Assembly (NCBI GenBank): GCA_037383845.1
Contig: JARRON010000013.1
Coordinates: 1 to 64,000, forward strand
DNA from: JARRON01 sp037383845
GTDB lineage: Bacteria > Pseudomonadota > Gammaproteobacteria > Steroidobacterales > XN24
Length of the DNA: 64,000 nt
Direction of reading: 5' to 3'
The notes below the pieces were generated by a model. It did not search any database and was not told the origin of the DNA. It worked only from the letters and a program-made list of their open reading frames with translations. The position numbers were made by a program, and so were the translations under genes. Below, piece after piece: positions 19,164-29,633 of the stretch (the first letter of the stretch is position 1; every line of letters begins with the position of its first letter).

Positions 19164-20018
19164 ATGGCAAGGCTCTTCGCCCTCCTTCAGTCCCTGCTTC
19201 CACAGCACCTGATCTCCCGCGTCACCGGGTGGCTTGCGCGGCAGCGGACTCCGTGGCTCAAGGATCTCCTCATCGGCGGCTTTCTCCGGCTGTACGACGT
19301 GCGGCTGGACGAAGCCGCGGAAACGGATGCGGCGGCCTACCCTTCCTTCAATGCGTTCTTCACCCGCGCCCTGACAGACGGCGCGCGTCCCATGCCGGAG
19401 GAACCGGGCGTCGTCGCCTGCCCGGTGGATGGCACCATCAGCCAGGTCGGCCCCGTGGAGGACGGCGAACTGTTCCAGGCCAAGGGCTTCCGCTATTCCC
19501 TGGCCTCGCTGCTGGGCGGGGAAGTCCCTGCAGGACTGCACGGCGGAAGTTTCGCGACCCTTTACCTGGCCCCGTCGGACTACCACCGGATTCACTGCCC
19601 CGCGCAGGCCCGCCTGTCGGAGATGCGCTATCTCCCCGGCAGACTCTTCAGCGTCAATGGCGCCACGGTCTCCGCGGTGCCACGGCTGTTTGCCCGCAAC
19701 GAGCGCGTAGCCTGCCTGTTCGAGACCGATTTCGGTCCCATGGCAGTGGTTCTGGTGGGTGCGCTTAACGTCGGCAGCATCGAGACAGTGTGGGCCGGCC
19801 AGGTCGCTCCCGGCCCGGACCGGCAGGCGATGGTCTGGCGTTATCCCGCCGATGGCGCCGATGCCGTGCGCCTCGGCCGCGGCGAAGAACTGGGTCGCTT
19901 CAACCTGGGCTCCACGGTGGTAGTGATCCTGCCGCAGGGTGGCCCGGTGCTGTCCGATGACCTGCGCCCCGGCGGCACGGTGCGCCTGGGCCAGCCTCTG
20001 GCCACTGCGGCGCCCTAG
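19164..20018 (+). CDS. psd: Phosphatidylserine decarboxylase proenzyme
   Basis: Psd makes phosphatidylethanolamine from phosphatidylserine at the inner membrane and self-cleaves to form its pyruvoyl group. The cleavage motif L-G-S-T is near the C-terminus (F-N-L-G-S-T-V-V), with the conserved D-G (V-D-G-T-I) and H (D-Y-H-R-I-H) sites earlier. ATG at 19164 gives 284 residues and the typical L-P-Q-H-L-I-S-R opening; an earlier in-frame ATG overlaps PCuAC and adds no family sequence. It follows PCuAC by 4 nt with a poor ribosome site, suggesting coupling. Confidence 0.95.
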   Translation: MARLFALLQSLLPQHLISRVTGWLARQRTPWLKDLLIGGFLRLYDVRLDEAAETDAAAYPSFNAFFTRALTDGARPMPEEPGVVACPVDGTISQVGPVEDGELFQAKGFRYSLASLLGGEVPAGLHGGSFATLYLAPSDYHRIHCPAQARLSEMRYLPGRLFSVNGATVSAVPRLFARNERVACLFETDFGPMAVVLVGALNVGSIETVWAGQVAPGPDRQAMVWRYPADGADAVRLGRGEELGRFNLGSTVVVILPQGGPVLSDDLRPGGTVRLGQPLATAAP

Positions 20019-20024
20019 CCGGCC

Positions 20025-20519
20025 TCAGGCGCTCAGGCTTCGGGCGTAGACCTCGGCCAGGGACTCCAGCCCGGCGGCATCCCCGGCGTCGAACCGCCCC
20101 GGCGACGGGCTGTCGATATCCAGGACGGCAATCACGTCGCCGGATGCGTCCCGGACGGGCACCACCACTTCGGACCGGGAGGCGGCGTCGCAGGCGATAT
20201 GGCCCGGAAACGCATCGACGTCCTCCACCAGCACGGTCCGGCCCTCCGCCGCGGCCGTGCCGCAGACGCCCCTGCCAAGCGGTATGCGTACGCAGGCCGG
20301 CTTGCCCTGGAACGGCCCGACGACCAGGCCTTCCCCGTCCCTGAAGTAGAAACCCGCCCAGTTGACGTCCGGCAGGCACTGGAAAATCAGAGCCGCGATA
20401 TTCGCGGCATTCGCCACACGGTCGCGCTCACCGGCCACCAGGCTGCTGGCCTGTGCCGCCACGGACGCATAGAAGCCGGCCTTGTCGGTCCCGTAATCGG
20501 GCGCGTCGATCTCAAACAT
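20025..20519 (-). CDS. msrC: Free methionine-(R)-sulfoxide reductase (GAF type)
   Basis: The fRMsr enzyme reduces free methionine-R-sulfoxide and is built on a GAF domain. The 164-residue protein has the three diagnostic cysteines at 76, 86 and 110 (A-C-V-R-I-P, G-V-C-G-T, H-I-A-C-D), with the usual W-A-G-F-Y-F segment. Length and motifs match MsrC closely. It is the last gene of a minus-strand run epmA-msrC, convergent with psd across only 6 nt. Confidence 0.92.
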   Translation of the reverse strand: MFEIDAPDYGTDKAGFYASVAAQASSLVAGERDRVANAANIAALIFQCLPDVNWAGFYFRDGEGLVVGPFQGKPACVRIPLGRGVCGTAAAEGRTVLVEDVDAFPGHIACDAASRSEVVVPVRDASGDVIAVLDIDSPSPGRFDAGDAAGLESLAEVYARSLSA

Positions 20520-20534
20520 GGTTGCGAAACTCCT

Positions 20535-21536
20535 TCAGGCCCGGCCCCAGGGGAAGGCCAGAACCTGGTCGATGGAATCGGCGCCGGCAAGCACCATCAC
20601 CAGCCGGTCGAAGCCCAGTGCCACGCCGGCGCAGTCCGGCAGTCCGGCCTCCAGCGCGGCCAGGAAACGATGGTCTACCGGGGGCGCCGGCAGGCCGTAT
20701 TTTCGCCGCGTCTCCAGGTCCCTGGCGAACCGCACCCGCTGCTCCCGGGCATCGGTGAGCTCGGCGAAGCCGTTGGCCAGTTCCATGCCTCCGAGGAAGA
20801 GCTCGAATCGCTCGGCCACCGGCGGCTCACCGGGCCGGATCCGCGCCAGGGCCGCCTGGCTGGCCGGAAAGTCGTGGATAAACGTCGGCCGCTCCGGATC
20901 GAGCGCAGGTTCCACGACGCCGCTCAGCAGCAGGTCCAGGCACGCGTCCCTGTCGTCCGCCAGCCCTGGCGGCACTGCCACTCCGTGATCCGACAAGGCC
21001 GCCACCAGTGCCTCGGGGGCGTCCGAAAAAGGATCGACGCCGGCCGTGGTTGTCATGGCCTCGAGATAGGTCAGACTCACGGGTGGCTTCAGCGAAAGGC
21101 GGTCCCGCGCGAGAACCCGCAACAGGGCGGCCACCTCGTCCATGAGGGCCGAAAGCGACCAGCCCACCCGGTACCACTCCAGCAGGGAGAACTCGGGATT
21201 GTGCCGGCGGCCCTGCTCGGCCCCGCGGAACACGCGGCACAGTTGCCAGCAGTCGCCAGCGCCCCCGGCGAGCAGCCGCTTCATGGCGAATTCCGGGGAA
21301 GTGTGCAGCCAGCCCAGCTCCGGCCCGTCCGGCCGGCTGACCCGCAGACTTTCCAGGTGCACGTCCGTCACCGCGGCCGGCGAGAGCGCCGGCGTCTCCA
21401 CTTCAAGGACGCCTGCCTCGTCGAAGAAGCCGCGGAGCTGGGCCAGCAGCCGCGCCCGGAACCGCAGGAGGTCGATGGTCGCGGTAGGGCGCCAGTCCCC
21501 GGGCGCTCTATTCCTTGACCCGGGAGACGTACTCAC
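20535..21536 (-). CDS. epmA: EF-P-(R)-beta-lysine ligase
   Basis: EpmA (GenX/PoxA/YjeA), a truncated class II lysyl-tRNA-synthetase homologue without an anticodon-binding domain, attaches (R)-beta-lysine to elongation factor P. The 333-residue protein contains class II motifs: [10 protein letters not shown], the R-V-F-R-G-A-E-Q motif 2 and the C-terminal G-F-D-R-L motif 3. The start codon GTG at 21536 lies inside the efp 3' end (about 29 nt overlap), so the modifying enzyme and its substrate are cotranscribed. epmB is just across the divergent gap. Confidence 0.94.
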   Translation of the reverse strand: MSTSPGSRNRAPGDWRPTATIDLLRFRARLLAQLRGFFDEAGVLEVETPALSPAAVTDVHLESLRVSRPDGPELGWLHTSPEFAMKRLLAGGAGDCWQLCRVFRGAEQGRRHNPEFSLLEWYRVGWSLSALMDEVAALLRVLARDRLSLKPPVSLTYLEAMTTTAGVDPFSDAPEALVAALSDHGVAVPPGLADDRDACLDLLLSGVVEPALDPERPTFIHDFPASQAALARIRPGEPPVAERFELFLGGMELANGFAELTDAREQRVRFARDLETRRKYGLPAPPVDHRFLAALEAGLPDCAGVALGFDRLVMVLAGADSIDQVLAFPWGRA

Positions 21537-22077
21537 CTGTGCGCGTATCGACCCGGATCACTTCGCCCTGCTCGATGAACAGCGGCACCCGGACCACTGC
21601 GCCGGTTTCGAGGGTGGCGGGTTTCTGGCCGCCGGTGGCGGTGTCGCCGCGAACGCCCGGGTCGGTCTCAACGATCTTCAGCTCGACAAAATTCGGCGGC
21701 GTGATGGTGAGGGGGGAGTTGTTCCACAGGGTCACCACGCAGGTGTCCTGATCCTTGAGCCAGTCCTTCGCGTCGCCCACGACGACGGCGTCGGCGGCGT
21801 ACTGCTCGAACGTATCCGGGACCATGAAATGCCAGAACTCCCCGTCCGCGTAGAGGTACTGCATGTCGATGTCGAGGACGTCGGCGGCCTCCACCGAATC
21901 ACCGGACTTGAACGTCTTTTCGGTGACCCGCCCGTTCTTCAGGTTGCGCACCTTGACCCGGTTGAAGGCCTGGCCCTTGCCGGGCTTGACGAACTCGTTC
22001 TCGACGATGGTGTATGGGTCGCCGTCGAGCAGGATCTTCAGGCCGGAACGGAACTCGTTGGTACTATAGCTCGCCAT
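21508..22077 (-). CDS. efp: Elongation factor P
   Basis: EF-P relieves ribosome stalling at polyproline. The 189-residue protein begins [10 protein letters not shown] and carries lysine 34 in P-G-K-G-Q-A-F, the residue lysylated in the EpmA/EpmB-dependent type. This agrees with the flanking epmA and epmB. Its ATG sits on a CCATGG palindrome that also supplies the epmB ATG on the other strand, so the two genes start back to back with a two-base overlap of start codons. Confidence 0.96.
   Translation of the reverse strand: MASYSTNEFRSGLKILLDGDPYTIVENEFVKPGKGQAFNRVKVRNLKNGRVTEKTFKSGDSVEAADVLDIDMQYLYADGEFWHFMVPDTFEQYAADAVVVGDAKDWLKDQDTCVVTLWNNSPLTITPPNFVELKIVETDPGVRGDTATGGQKPATLETGAVVRVPLFIEQGEVIRVDTRTGEYVSRVKE
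22059..22067 (+). promoter_or_regulatory. Extended -10 promoter for epmB
   Basis: T-G-G followed by TACTAT, an extended -10 whose last base is 8 nt before the ATG at 22076. Initiation would fall about one base before that ATG, so a leaderless transcript is predicted. The element lies inside the efp coding region. If the real epmB start is GTG 22097, the leader would be about 20 nt. Confidence 0.4.
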
Positions 22078-23170
22078 GGGTGCCCCATCGCATAAGGTGG
22101 ATGAAAACGGCGACCGGGCCGCCGGAAAGCTCCCCATAATAACGCCACGCTCGCCAGTCCGTCACCGTGAGGCGTGGCGCGAAGCACTGGCGGATGCCAT
22201 CACGGATCCGGCGGAACTGCTGTCCAGGCTGGAGCTCGACCCGGACCTTCTCCCGGCCGCCCGCCGGGCGGCCCGGCTTTTCGGGCTGAGGGTACCCCGG
22301 TGCTTCGCGGACCTGATGGAACGGGGCAACCCCGCGGATCCGCTGCTGCGGCAGGTACTCCCCCTCGCGGCGGAGGCCAGAGACACGCCGGGCTTCGGCC
22401 CGGATCCCGTGGGCGACCTGGCGGCGGGCCGCGGGCCGGGCATCCTGCAGAAGTACCATGGCCGGGCGCTCCTCCTCGCAACGGGCGCCTGCGCGGTGAA
22501 CTGCCGCTACTGTTTCCGCCGCAGCTTTCCCTATGCAGACATGGCCCTGACGCCGGCGCGACTCCGGGCGGCAACGGAGCGACTGCAGGCATTCCGGGAG
22601 CTGGACGAGGTCATCCTGTCCGGCGGAGACCCCCTCGCGCTCCCCACCGCCCGGCTCGCGGACATCAGCCGCAGCCTGGCAGGGCTGCCGGCCGTGCGCC
22701 GGCTGCGAATCCACACGCGGACACCGGTAGTGCTCCCCCGCCGGGTGGACAGGCATCTCCTGGACTGGCTGGCGAACCTCCCCTGGAAACGGGTCGTGGT
22801 GCTGCACGTGAATCACCCCCGGGAGATTTCCCCTGCGTTCATCCGGGCCGCCGCCGAACTGGCCGGCACCGGGACCACCCTGCTCAACCAGTCGGTGCTT
22901 CTGGCCGGCGTCAACGACGATGCGGGAGTCCTGGAAGCGCTTTCCCGGGACCTCTTCGACGCAGGCATCCTGCCCTACTACCTGCATATGCTGGACCCGG
23001 TCGCCGGCGCCGCCCACTTCCAGGTGCCGGAAGACTCGGCCCGTCGCCTCTACGAGAGCCTGCGCCGCCGGCTGCCGGGCTACCTGGTGCCCGAGCTGGT
23101 GCGCGAAGAAGCCGGTGCCCCCTACAAGGTGCCGATTGTGTCACCCTTTGCGCCGGAAAACGGGTGCTAG
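22076..23170 (+). CDS. epmB: EF-P beta-lysylation protein (lysine 2,3-aminomutase family)
   Basis: EpmB converts (S)-alpha-lysine to (R)-beta-lysine by radical SAM chemistry with PLP, supplying EpmA. The [4Fe-4S] motif C-x3-C-x2-C is seen at residues 139, 143 and 146 (C-A-V-N-C-R-Y-C). The S-G-G-D-P-L motif follows, and the PLP lysine is expected near A-P-Y-K-V-P at the C-terminus. From ATG 22076 the product is 364 residues; GTG 22097 is an alternative that removes seven non-conserved residues. Confidence 0.94.
   Translation: MGAPSHKVDENGDRAAGKLPIITPRSPVRHREAWREALADAITDPAELLSRLELDPDLLPAARRAARLFGLRVPRCFADLMERGNPADPLLRQVLPLAAEARDTPGFGPDPVGDLAAGRGPGILQKYHGRALLLATGACAVNCRYCFRRSFPYADMALTPARLRAATERLQAFRELDEVILSGGDPLALPTARLADISRSLAGLPAVRRLRIHTRTPVVLPRRVDRHLLDWLANLPWKRVVVLHVNHPREISPAFIRAAAELAGTGTTLLNQSVLLAGVNDDAGVLEALSRDLFDAGILPYYLHMLDPVAGAAHFQVPEDSARRLYESLRRRLPGYLVPELVREEAGAPYKVPIVSPFAPENGC
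22136..22141 (-). promoter_or_regulatory. Candidate -10 element for efp-epmA
   Basis: TATTAT on the minus strand, about 58 nt before the efp ATG and inside the epmB reading frame. No convincing -35 is seen. It is the best -10-like sequence upstream of efp. Confidence 0.3.
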
Positions 23171-23234
23171 AATCCCGGCCGACCATCGCCTGACGGGCGC
23201 CCCTGCCGGCAACAACAGTCCCTGCGAGAGTCGC

Positions 23235-25298
23235 TTGAACCAGATCACCGCTGTCCCCGTCATTGTCGTCTCCCGCTTCCAGGAGCGCGCGGAGGCCATC
23301 AACAGCTGCCTGCGAAACGGCGGACACCCCGCCCGGGTCCTGCGGCTGGATGACGCCGGGGACCTGCAGGACCACCTGCCCGAAGACCGGTGGCAACTGG
23401 CGGTGGTTTTCGCCGACGAGGGAGACGGACTGCTGGCCAACGTGGCGCGCGTGCTGTCGTCCGCCGGCCGCGAGATCCCCCTGGTGAGCTGCCGGGAACA
23501 CCTGAGTGAATCCGGTATCGGCGCAGACATGGGCGCCGGCGCTCACGACGGAGTCACCCTGGCGGACCGGCAGCGGCTCCTCGCGGTTCTGGAGCGGGAA
23601 CTCAAGATGGCCCGCCTGGACCAGGCACTGCGGGAAGCGGTGGAGTCGGCGTCCCAGCACCGGGAACAGCTGCGCCGCGTCATGGCCGGCACCGCAGACG
23701 CCATCGCTCACGTGGGCGAAGGCATCGTCCTTGACACCAACCAGGCCTGGCGGGACGCCTTCGCCCGGCAGGGAGAGGACGACCTCACCGGGCTGCCCTT
23801 CATGGACCTCTTCGAGACCGACAGCCACCCGGCGGTCAAGGGAGCCCTGGTGGCCTGTGCCCAGGGGAAATGGCCGGCGGAGGAGAAGGTCAAGGCCATG
23901 GGCCGGGGCAACAACGGCAGGCCCATATCCGCCAGCCTGGAGTTCGAGCCCGCCACTTTCGACGGCGAGCCCTGCGTGCGGGTGCGGGTACCTGCCCGAC
24001 CGAACGACGACGAAGCCCTGGCGGAGAGGCTGCAGGCCGCGCTGAAGCTGGACCACGAAACCGGTCTCTACGGCAGGACGTTTTTCTTTGAACAGCTCGC
24101 CGAGCGGCTGGAGGAAGATCCGCCGGGAGGCGTCCGGGCCCTCGTCCTCATTGCCGTGGACGACGTCCCGGGCCTGGAGAAGCAGGTGGGCGTGACGGGC
24201 CTGGACACGGTGCTGGCGGGACTGGCAGACCTCCTGCGGGACGTGGTCCAGTCGCGGGATCTCTACGGGCGCATCGGGACGGGCCAGTTCGCAGCGCTGG
24301 TGGCCCGGGGTAACCGCAAGGACCTGCAGGCCTGGGCGGAGACGGTCCTGGCCAAGTCCGCACGCACCCTGTTCGAGGCTGGTGGGAAGTCCGTCTCCGT
24401 GAGCCTGAGCGCGGGCCTGGCGGTGGTCGAGGACCGGGAGAAAAACGTGGACCGGGTTCATGCCGAGGCCAGGGAGGCCCTGGACCGGGCCGTGGACCTG
24501 GGGGGCGGCCAGATGGCGCTCAGCCGGAAGGGCGAGGATTCCACCCGCATCGAGCAGATGGATCAGCTCTGGATCAAGCGCATCAAGCACGCCCTGATGG
24601 AAAACCGCTTCAGGCTCGCCCTGCAGCCCATCGCAAGCCTGTCGGGGGAGGAGAACGAGCTGTACGACCTCCTGGTCCGCATGCTCGACGAGCAGCAGGA
24701 AGAAATCCTTCCCGGAGAATTCATGCCGCCGGCCCAGCGCAACCACCTGGTGAAGAACATCGACCGGTGGGTCATCGGCGCGGCCTTCTCCTTCTGCCAG
24801 TCCCGTTCGCCGAACCGGGCGTTCGTGCGGCTCTCACAGGACACCATGCTGGACAGCATGCTTCCGGCCTGGCTGGAGACCCAGGTGAAGAACACCGGGC
24901 TGGATCCGGCCGTCCTCGTATTCCAGGTCACCCAGGAATCCGCCGCCGCCCACCTCAAGCAGACGCGGGACATGGCCAGCCGCATTAAGCGGATCGGTTT
25001 CGGCTTCGCGCTGGACGGGTTCGCCGGCGGCCCCGGTGCCGGCCAGCTTCTGGGACACCTCCCCATGGACTATCTCAAGATCGACGGCGCACTGATGCAG
25101 GGGCTGGCCGGAGACGAGGAGCTCCAGGACAAGGTGCGGGCCATCGTGGACCAGGCCCGGGGCAAGAACATCCGCACCATCGCCGAGCGGGTGGAGGACG
25201 CCAACACCATGGCGGTGCTGTGGCAGGTGGGCGTCCAGTACATCCAGGGCTACCAGATCCGGGAGCCCGAGGTCGTGCTGGCCGAGAACGGGCGCTGA
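23235..25298 (+). CDS. fimX: FimX-like degenerate GGDEF/EAL c-di-GMP effector
   Basis: The predicted 687-residue protein matches FimX length and order: receiver-like domain (1-125), linker, PAS (140-260), GGDEF-like (265-420) and EAL-like (435-680). The GGDEF site is degenerate (G-R-I-G-T-G-Q-F), and the EAL motif reads D-L-L in L-Y-D-L-L-V-R-M, so neither cyclase nor phosphodiesterase activity is expected. FimX proteins bind c-di-GMP through such an EAL domain and control type IV pilus assembly at the pole; a Q-P-I-A-S-L segment and the C-terminal G-Y-Q-I-R-E-P agree. Start: TTG at 23235 with GAGAG upstream, immediately before the receiver-like fold; no ATG or GTG fits. It follows epmB by 64 nt. 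Confidence 0.85.
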   Translation: MNQITAVPVIVVSRFQERAEAINSCLRNGGHPARVLRLDDAGDLQDHLPEDRWQLAVVFADEGDGLLANVARVLSSAGREIPLVSCREHLSESGIGADMGAGAHDGVTLADRQRLLAVLERELKMARLDQALREAVESASQHREQLRRVMAGTADAIAHVGEGIVLDTNQAWRDAFARQGEDDLTGLPFMDLFETDSHPAVKGALVACAQGKWPAEEKVKAMGRGNNGRPISASLEFEPATFDGEPCVRVRVPARPNDDEALAERLQAALKLDHETGLYGRTFFFEQLAERLEEDPPGGVRALVLIAVDDVPGLEKQVGVTGLDTVLAGLADLLRDVVQSRDLYGRIGTGQFAALVARGNRKDLQAWAETVLAKSARTLFEAGGKSVSVSLSAGLAVVEDREKNVDRVHAEAREALDRAVDLGGGQMALSRKGEDSTRIEQMDQLWIKRIKHALMENRFRLALQPIASLSGEENELYDLLVRMLDEQQEEILPGEFMPPAQRNHLVKNIDRWVIGAAFSFCQSRSPNRAFVRLSQDTMLDSMLPAWLETQVKNTGLDPAVLVFQVTQESAAAHLKQTRDMASRIKRIGFGFALDGFAGGPGAGQLLGHLPMDYLKIDGALMQGLAGDEELQDKVRAIVDQARGKNIRTIAERVEDANTMAVLWQVGVQYIQGYQIREPEVVLAENGR

Positions 25299-25309
25299 TT
25301 CGCCGGCGT

Positions 25310-27559
25310 CTAGGCCTCCGTTTCGATATCGTCGACCTTTCGCCAGCCCCGCGGGAGCAGCTTGCCGCGGCGGCCGCGCTCGCCCGCGTAGTCCTCCAGG
25401 TCCCTGGCCTTGAGGGTCATCGTGCGCTTGCCGGCGTGGACCTTGAGGGCAGCCCCCTCCGGCACTACCGCCACGGCGGCCAGGGCTTCTTCCCCGCCGC
25501 GGAACTTCTTCGGGTCAACGCCGAACAGCTTGTTGCCTCGCCCGCGGGCCAGCTCAGGCACCTCGGCCACCGGGAAACACAGCAGCCTTCCCGACGTCGA
25601 CACCGCCGCAAGCAGGGTGCCTTCCCCGGCGGCCACCGCCGCCGGACGGAGGACGTCGGCGTTCCTGGCCACCTTCAGCACGTGCTTGCCGCTGCGGTTA
25701 CGGGAGACCAGCTCGTCCATCCGGGCCACGAATCCGTAGCCGTCGGAAGCGCAGAGCAGCCAGCGGTCCTCGCCGCCGCCGGTCATCACGCCCGCGAAGG
25801 TGGCACCGTCCGGCGGGTTCAGCCGGCCGGAAAGCGGCTCGCCCTGCCCCCGGGCCGACGGGAGGGTATGAGCGGGCAGGCTGTAGGCGCGACCCGTGCT
25901 GTCCAGGAAAATGGCCGGCAGGTTGCTCCGTCCCCTGGCCGCAGCGAGGAAACCGTCCCCGGATCGGTAGTTCAGCGCCGCCGGATCGATGTCGTGGCCC
26001 TTGCCCGCCCGCACCCATCCCCGCCGTGAGAGCACCACAGTCACCGGTTCAGCAGGCGCCAGCTCTGTCTCATCCATGGCCTGGGCCGCGGCGCGCTGGA
26101 CGAAACGGGTGCGGCGGTCGTCACCGTGGCGCTCGGCGTCCTCAGCGATCTCTTGCTTGACCAGGGTCTTGAGACGGGCCTTGCTTTTCAGGGTCCTGTT
26201 GAGCGCGTCCCGCTCCGCGGCCAGTTCCTCCTGTTCGGCACGGATCTTCATCTCCTCCAGCCGGGCCAGGTGGCGAAGCTTGAGCTCCAGGATGGCCTCT
26301 GCCTGGGCATCGGAAAGACCGAAGGTCTCCATGAGCACCGGCTTGGGCCGGTCCTCGGAGCGGATGATGCGGATCACCTCGTCGATGTTCAGGTAGGCCA
26401 CCAGCAGGCCTTCCAGAACATGCAGTCGCGCCTCCACCTTCTCCAGGCGGTACCGGAGCCGCCGGGTCACGGTGTCCAGCCGGAACGCCAGCCATTCGGA
26501 CAGCACCGTCTTGAGGTCCATGACCCGCGGCCGGCCATCCAGGCCGATGACGTTGTAGTTCGCCCTCACCGTCCGTTCCAGGTCCGTGGTGGCGAACAGG
26601 TGAGCCATCAGGGCCTCGCAGTCCACCCGGCTGGAACGGGGCGAGATGACCAGGCGGGTGGGATTCTCGTGGTCCGACTCGTCCCGCAGGTCCTCCACCA
26701 TGGGCAGTTTTCTTGCCCGCATCTGCGTGGCGATCTGCTCCAGGACCTTGGCGCCTGACGCCTGGTACGGCAGGGCGGTAATGACGATCTCGCCCTCTTC
26801 CGTCTCCCAGCCCGCGCGCACCTTCAGGGTCCCGGTGCCGCTTTCGTACAGCGCCCGGATCTCTTCCGGCGGCGAGATGATTTCCGCGCCCGTCGGGAAA
26901 TCCGGGCCGCGGACGATCTCGCAGAGCTCGGCAACGCTGGCTTTCGGGTTGTCCAGAAGATGGATACACGCCTGGGCCACCTCGCGCAGGTTGTGGGGCG
27001 GGATGTCGGTGGACATGCCCACCGCGATGCCTGAAGCGCCGTTCAACAGCAGGTTCGGGAGCCGGGCCGGCAGATGAACCGGCTCGTCCAGGGTGCCGTC
27101 GAAATTCGGCTTCCAGTCCGCCGTGCCCTGGCCGAGCTCTGAAAGCAGCACTGCCGCGTAAGGCGTGAGCTTCGCCTCTGTGTAGCGCATGGCGGCAAAA
27201 GACTTGGGGTCGTCCGGCGCGCCCCAGTTGCCCTGGCCGTCGATCAGCGGATACCGGTAGCTGAAGGGCTGGGCCATGTGGACCATGGCCTCGTAACAGG
27301 CGCTGTCACCGTGGGGATGGTACTTGCCGATGACGTCGCCCACGGTGCGGGCCGACTTCTTCGGCTTGGCCGCCGCTGACAGGCCGAGCTCGCTCATAGC
27401 GTAGATGATGCGCCGCTGGACCGGCTTGAGACCGTCACTGACGTGGGGCAGCGCCCGGTCCAGGATGACGTACATGGAATAGTCCAGGTACGCCTTCTCC
27501 GTGAACGTCTTCAGGGGCTGACGCTCGACGCCTTCGAAATCCAGTTCCAGATCCTTCAC
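25310..27559 (-). CDS. parC: DNA topoisomerase IV subunit A
   Basis: ParC cuts and rejoins DNA during decatenation of daughter chromosomes. The 749-residue protein has the active-site tyrosine in [10 protein letters not shown], the quinolone-resistance region [10 protein letters not shown] with the wild-type-like serine, and a ParC-length C-terminal domain that is shorter than in GyrA. GTG at 27559, with GGGAG 7 nt upstream, is the correct start; the longer open frame overlaps parE. It is followed after 11 nt by the convergent fimX stop. Confidence 0.96.
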   Translation of the reverse strand: MKDLELDFEGVERQPLKTFTEKAYLDYSMYVILDRALPHVSDGLKPVQRRIIYAMSELGLSAAAKPKKSARTVGDVIGKYHPHGDSACYEAMVHMAQPFSYRYPLIDGQGNWGAPDDPKSFAAMRYTEAKLTPYAAVLLSELGQGTADWKPNFDGTLDEPVHLPARLPNLLLNGASGIAVGMSTDIPPHNLREVAQACIHLLDNPKASVAELCEIVRGPDFPTGAEIISPPEEIRALYESGTGTLKVRAGWETEEGEIVITALPYQASGAKVLEQIATQMRARKLPMVEDLRDESDHENPTRLVISPRSSRVDCEALMAHLFATTDLERTVRANYNVIGLDGRPRVMDLKTVLSEWLAFRLDTVTRRLRYRLEKVEARLHVLEGLLVAYLNIDEVIRIIRSEDRPKPVLMETFGLSDAQAEAILELKLRHLARLEEMKIRAEQEELAAERDALNRTLKSKARLKTLVKQEIAEDAERHGDDRRTRFVQRAAAQAMDETELAPAEPVTVVLSRRGWVRAGKGHDIDPAALNYRSGDGFLAAARGRSNLPAIFLDSTGRAYSLPAHTLPSARGQGEPLSGRLNPPDGATFAGVMTGGGEDRWLLCASDGYGFVARMDELVSRNRSGKHVLKVARNADVLRPAAVAAGEGTLLAAVSTSGRLLCFPVAEVPELARGRGNKLFGVDPKKFRGGEEALAAVAVVPEGAALKVHAGKRTMTLKARDLEDYAGERGRRGKLLPRGWRKVDDIETEA

Positions 27560-27593
27560 CCGTTCTCCCGGTCCAGCCACTGCCTGGTCATGT

Positions 27594-29486
27594 TCAGACT
27601 TCGATCTCCGCCATGTTGCCCTTGGCCTCCAGCCATTCCCGGCGGTCGGCCGCCCGCTTCTTGGCCAGCAGCATGTCCATGAGCTCGTGGGTCGCATCGC
27701 CGGCGTCCACCGTCAGCTGGACCAGCCGCCGGGTCTCCGGCGCCATGGTGGTTTCCCGCAGCTGCGTCGGGCTCATCTCTCCCAGGCCCTTGAAACGGGT
27801 AACCGACACCTTGCCCTTGATGTTCTCCGCCTCGATGCGGTGCAGGATGCCCCGGCGCTCGGCGTCGTCCAGGGCATAAAAGACCTGCTTGCCGACGTCC
27901 ACCCGGTAGAGCGGCGGCATGGCGACGTAGACGTGGCCGTTGTCCACGAGCCTGTGGAAGTGGCGCAGAAACAGCGCACACAGCAGGGTCGCGATATGCA
28001 GCCCGTCGGAGTCGGCGTCCGCGAGGATGCAGATGCGGTTGTAGCGAAGCCCCTTGAGATCGTCCGACCCCGGGTCCACGCCCAGGGCCACGCTGATGTT
28101 GTTGACTTCCTGTGAGCCCAGCACCTGTCCCGGCTCCACCTCCCAGGTGTTCAGGATCTTGCCGCGCAGCGGCATCACCGCCTGGAATTCCCGGTCGCGG
28201 GCCTGCTTGGCCGAACCGCCGGCGGAGTCCCCTTCGACGAGGAACAACTCCGACCTCTGAGGGTCCTGGGACGTGCAGTCTGCAAGTTTTCCCGGCAGCG
28301 CCGGGCCGCTGACCACCCGCTTGCGCACGACCTTCTTACTCGCCTTCAGACGGGCCGTGGCGTTGGAAATGGCGAGCTGGGCGATGGCGTCGCCGGCCTC
28401 CGGGTGCTGGTTGAGCCACAGTGCCAGCGCGTCCTTGACGGTGCCGGACACGAAAGCCGCGCATTCCCGGGAGCCCAGCCGTTCCTTGGTCTGGCCGGCG
28501 AACTGCGGGTCCTCGAGCTTCACCGACAAGACGTAGGCAACCTGCGCCCAGACGTCCTCCGGGGCGAGCCGCACGCCGCGGGGCAGCAGGCTGCGAAACT
28601 CGCAGAACTCCCTCACCGCCTCGGTCAGGCCGGCCCTGAGCCCGTTCACGTGGGTGCCGCCCTGGGGAGTGGGAATGAGGTTCACGTAGCTTTCCGCCAC
28701 CGCCTCGCCGCCCTCAGGCAACCAGGCAAGCGCCCACTCGGCCGCCTCGGTGCCTCCTTCAACCTTGCCCGTGAAGGGCTCTGCCGGAAGCGGCTCCCGC
28801 CCGGCCACGGCCTCCTTGAAATAGTCCGCCAGTCCGCCGGTGTACTGCCAGGTCTCCTTCTCGCCGGTCGCTTCCACCACCAGGGTGACCTTGAGGCCCG
28901 GGCAGAGGACCGCCTTGGCCCTCAGCAGGTGCCTGAGGCGCGGCACCGAGAAGCGGGGCGAATCGAAATACTTCTCGTCCGGCCAGAAGCGCAGAATCGT
29001 GCCGGTATTGTTCTTGCCGACAGTGCCCACCTCTTCGAGGCTACTGCGCTTGTCCCCGCCGGCGAAGCTCATGTTGTATTCCCGGCCGCCGCGCTTGATC
29101 CAGACCTCCAGGTTCCGTGACAGGGCATTGACCACCGAGACGCCAACGCCGTGCAGACCGCCTGAGAACCGGTAGTTCTTGTGGGAGAACTTCCCGCCGG
29201 CGTGCAGACGGGTCAGGATGAGCTCGACGCCCGGGACTTTCTCATGGGGATGGAGGTCCACCGGCATGCCCCGGCCGTCGTCCTCCACCTGCAGCGAGCC
29301 GTCCTTGAATAGCGTGACGTCGATGCGCCTGCAGTGGCCCGCAATGGCCTCGTCCACGGCGTTGTCCACCACCTCCTGGGCGAGGTGGTTGGGCCGGGTC
29401 GTGTCGGTGTACATGCCCGGCCTGCGCCGGACCGGATCAAGGCCGCTCAGGACCTCGATGGAAGAGGCGTTGTAATCCTGGCTCAT
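27594..29486 (-). CDS. parE: DNA topoisomerase IV subunit B
   Basis: ParE is the ATPase subunit of topoisomerase IV. The GHKL ATP site is visible as V-D-N-A-V-D-E-A near residue 40 and D-D-G-R-G-M-P and G-G-L-H-G-V-G further on; the Toprim domain has E-G-D-S-A-G-G-S and a D-A-D-S-D-G-like motif. Length 630 matches ParE (about 630) rather than GyrB (about 800). It precedes parC by 34 nt. Confidence 0.96.
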   Translation of the reverse strand: MSQDYNASSIEVLSGLDPVRRRPGMYTDTTRPNHLAQEVVDNAVDEAIAGHCRRIDVTLFKDGSLQVEDDGRGMPVDLHPHEKVPGVELILTRLHAGGKFSHKNYRFSGGLHGVGVSVVNALSRNLEVWIKRGGREYNMSFAGGDKRSSLEEVGTVGKNNTGTILRFWPDEKYFDSPRFSVPRLRHLLRAKAVLCPGLKVTLVVEATGEKETWQYTGGLADYFKEAVAGREPLPAEPFTGKVEGGTEAAEWALAWLPEGGEAVAESYVNLIPTPQGGTHVNGLRAGLTEAVREFCEFRSLLPRGVRLAPEDVWAQVAYVLSVKLEDPQFAGQTKERLGSRECAAFVSGTVKDALALWLNQHPEAGDAIAQLAISNATARLKASKKVVRKRVVSGPALPGKLADCTSQDPQRSELFLVEGDSAGGSAKQARDREFQAVMPLRGKILNTWEVEPGQVLGSQEVNNISVALGVDPGSDDLKGLRYNRICILADADSDGLHIATLLCALFLRHFHRLVDNGHVYVAMPPLYRVDVGKQVFYALDDAERRGILHRIEAENIKGKVSVTRFKGLGEMSPTQLRETTMAPETRRLVQLTVDAGDATHELMDMLLAKKRAADRREWLEAKGNMAEIEV

Positions 29487-29598
29487 GGATCCCGCGAACA
29501 GATGGTGCGCGCCAAAACGGCGGAGCCGGGCGAAACGCCCGGCCGGCGGGAATTCTATCAGCTAAGGGCCGTGGCGGTGGGCGCCGCGGGGGAGGACA

Positions 29599-29624
29599 CC
29601 CCGCCGGCAGACCTGCCGGCGGGG
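29599..29624 (-). terminator. Strong G+C hairpin after the redox operon
   Basis: A perfect 11-bp inverted repeat (C-C-C-C-G-C-C-G-G-C-A and its complement) with a 4-nt loop sits 9 nt downstream of the DUF3501 stop and upstream of parE. There is no U-run, so it may act as a barrier or mRNA stabiliser as well as a terminator. Confidence 0.6.
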
Positions 29625-29633
29625 CGCTGACTG

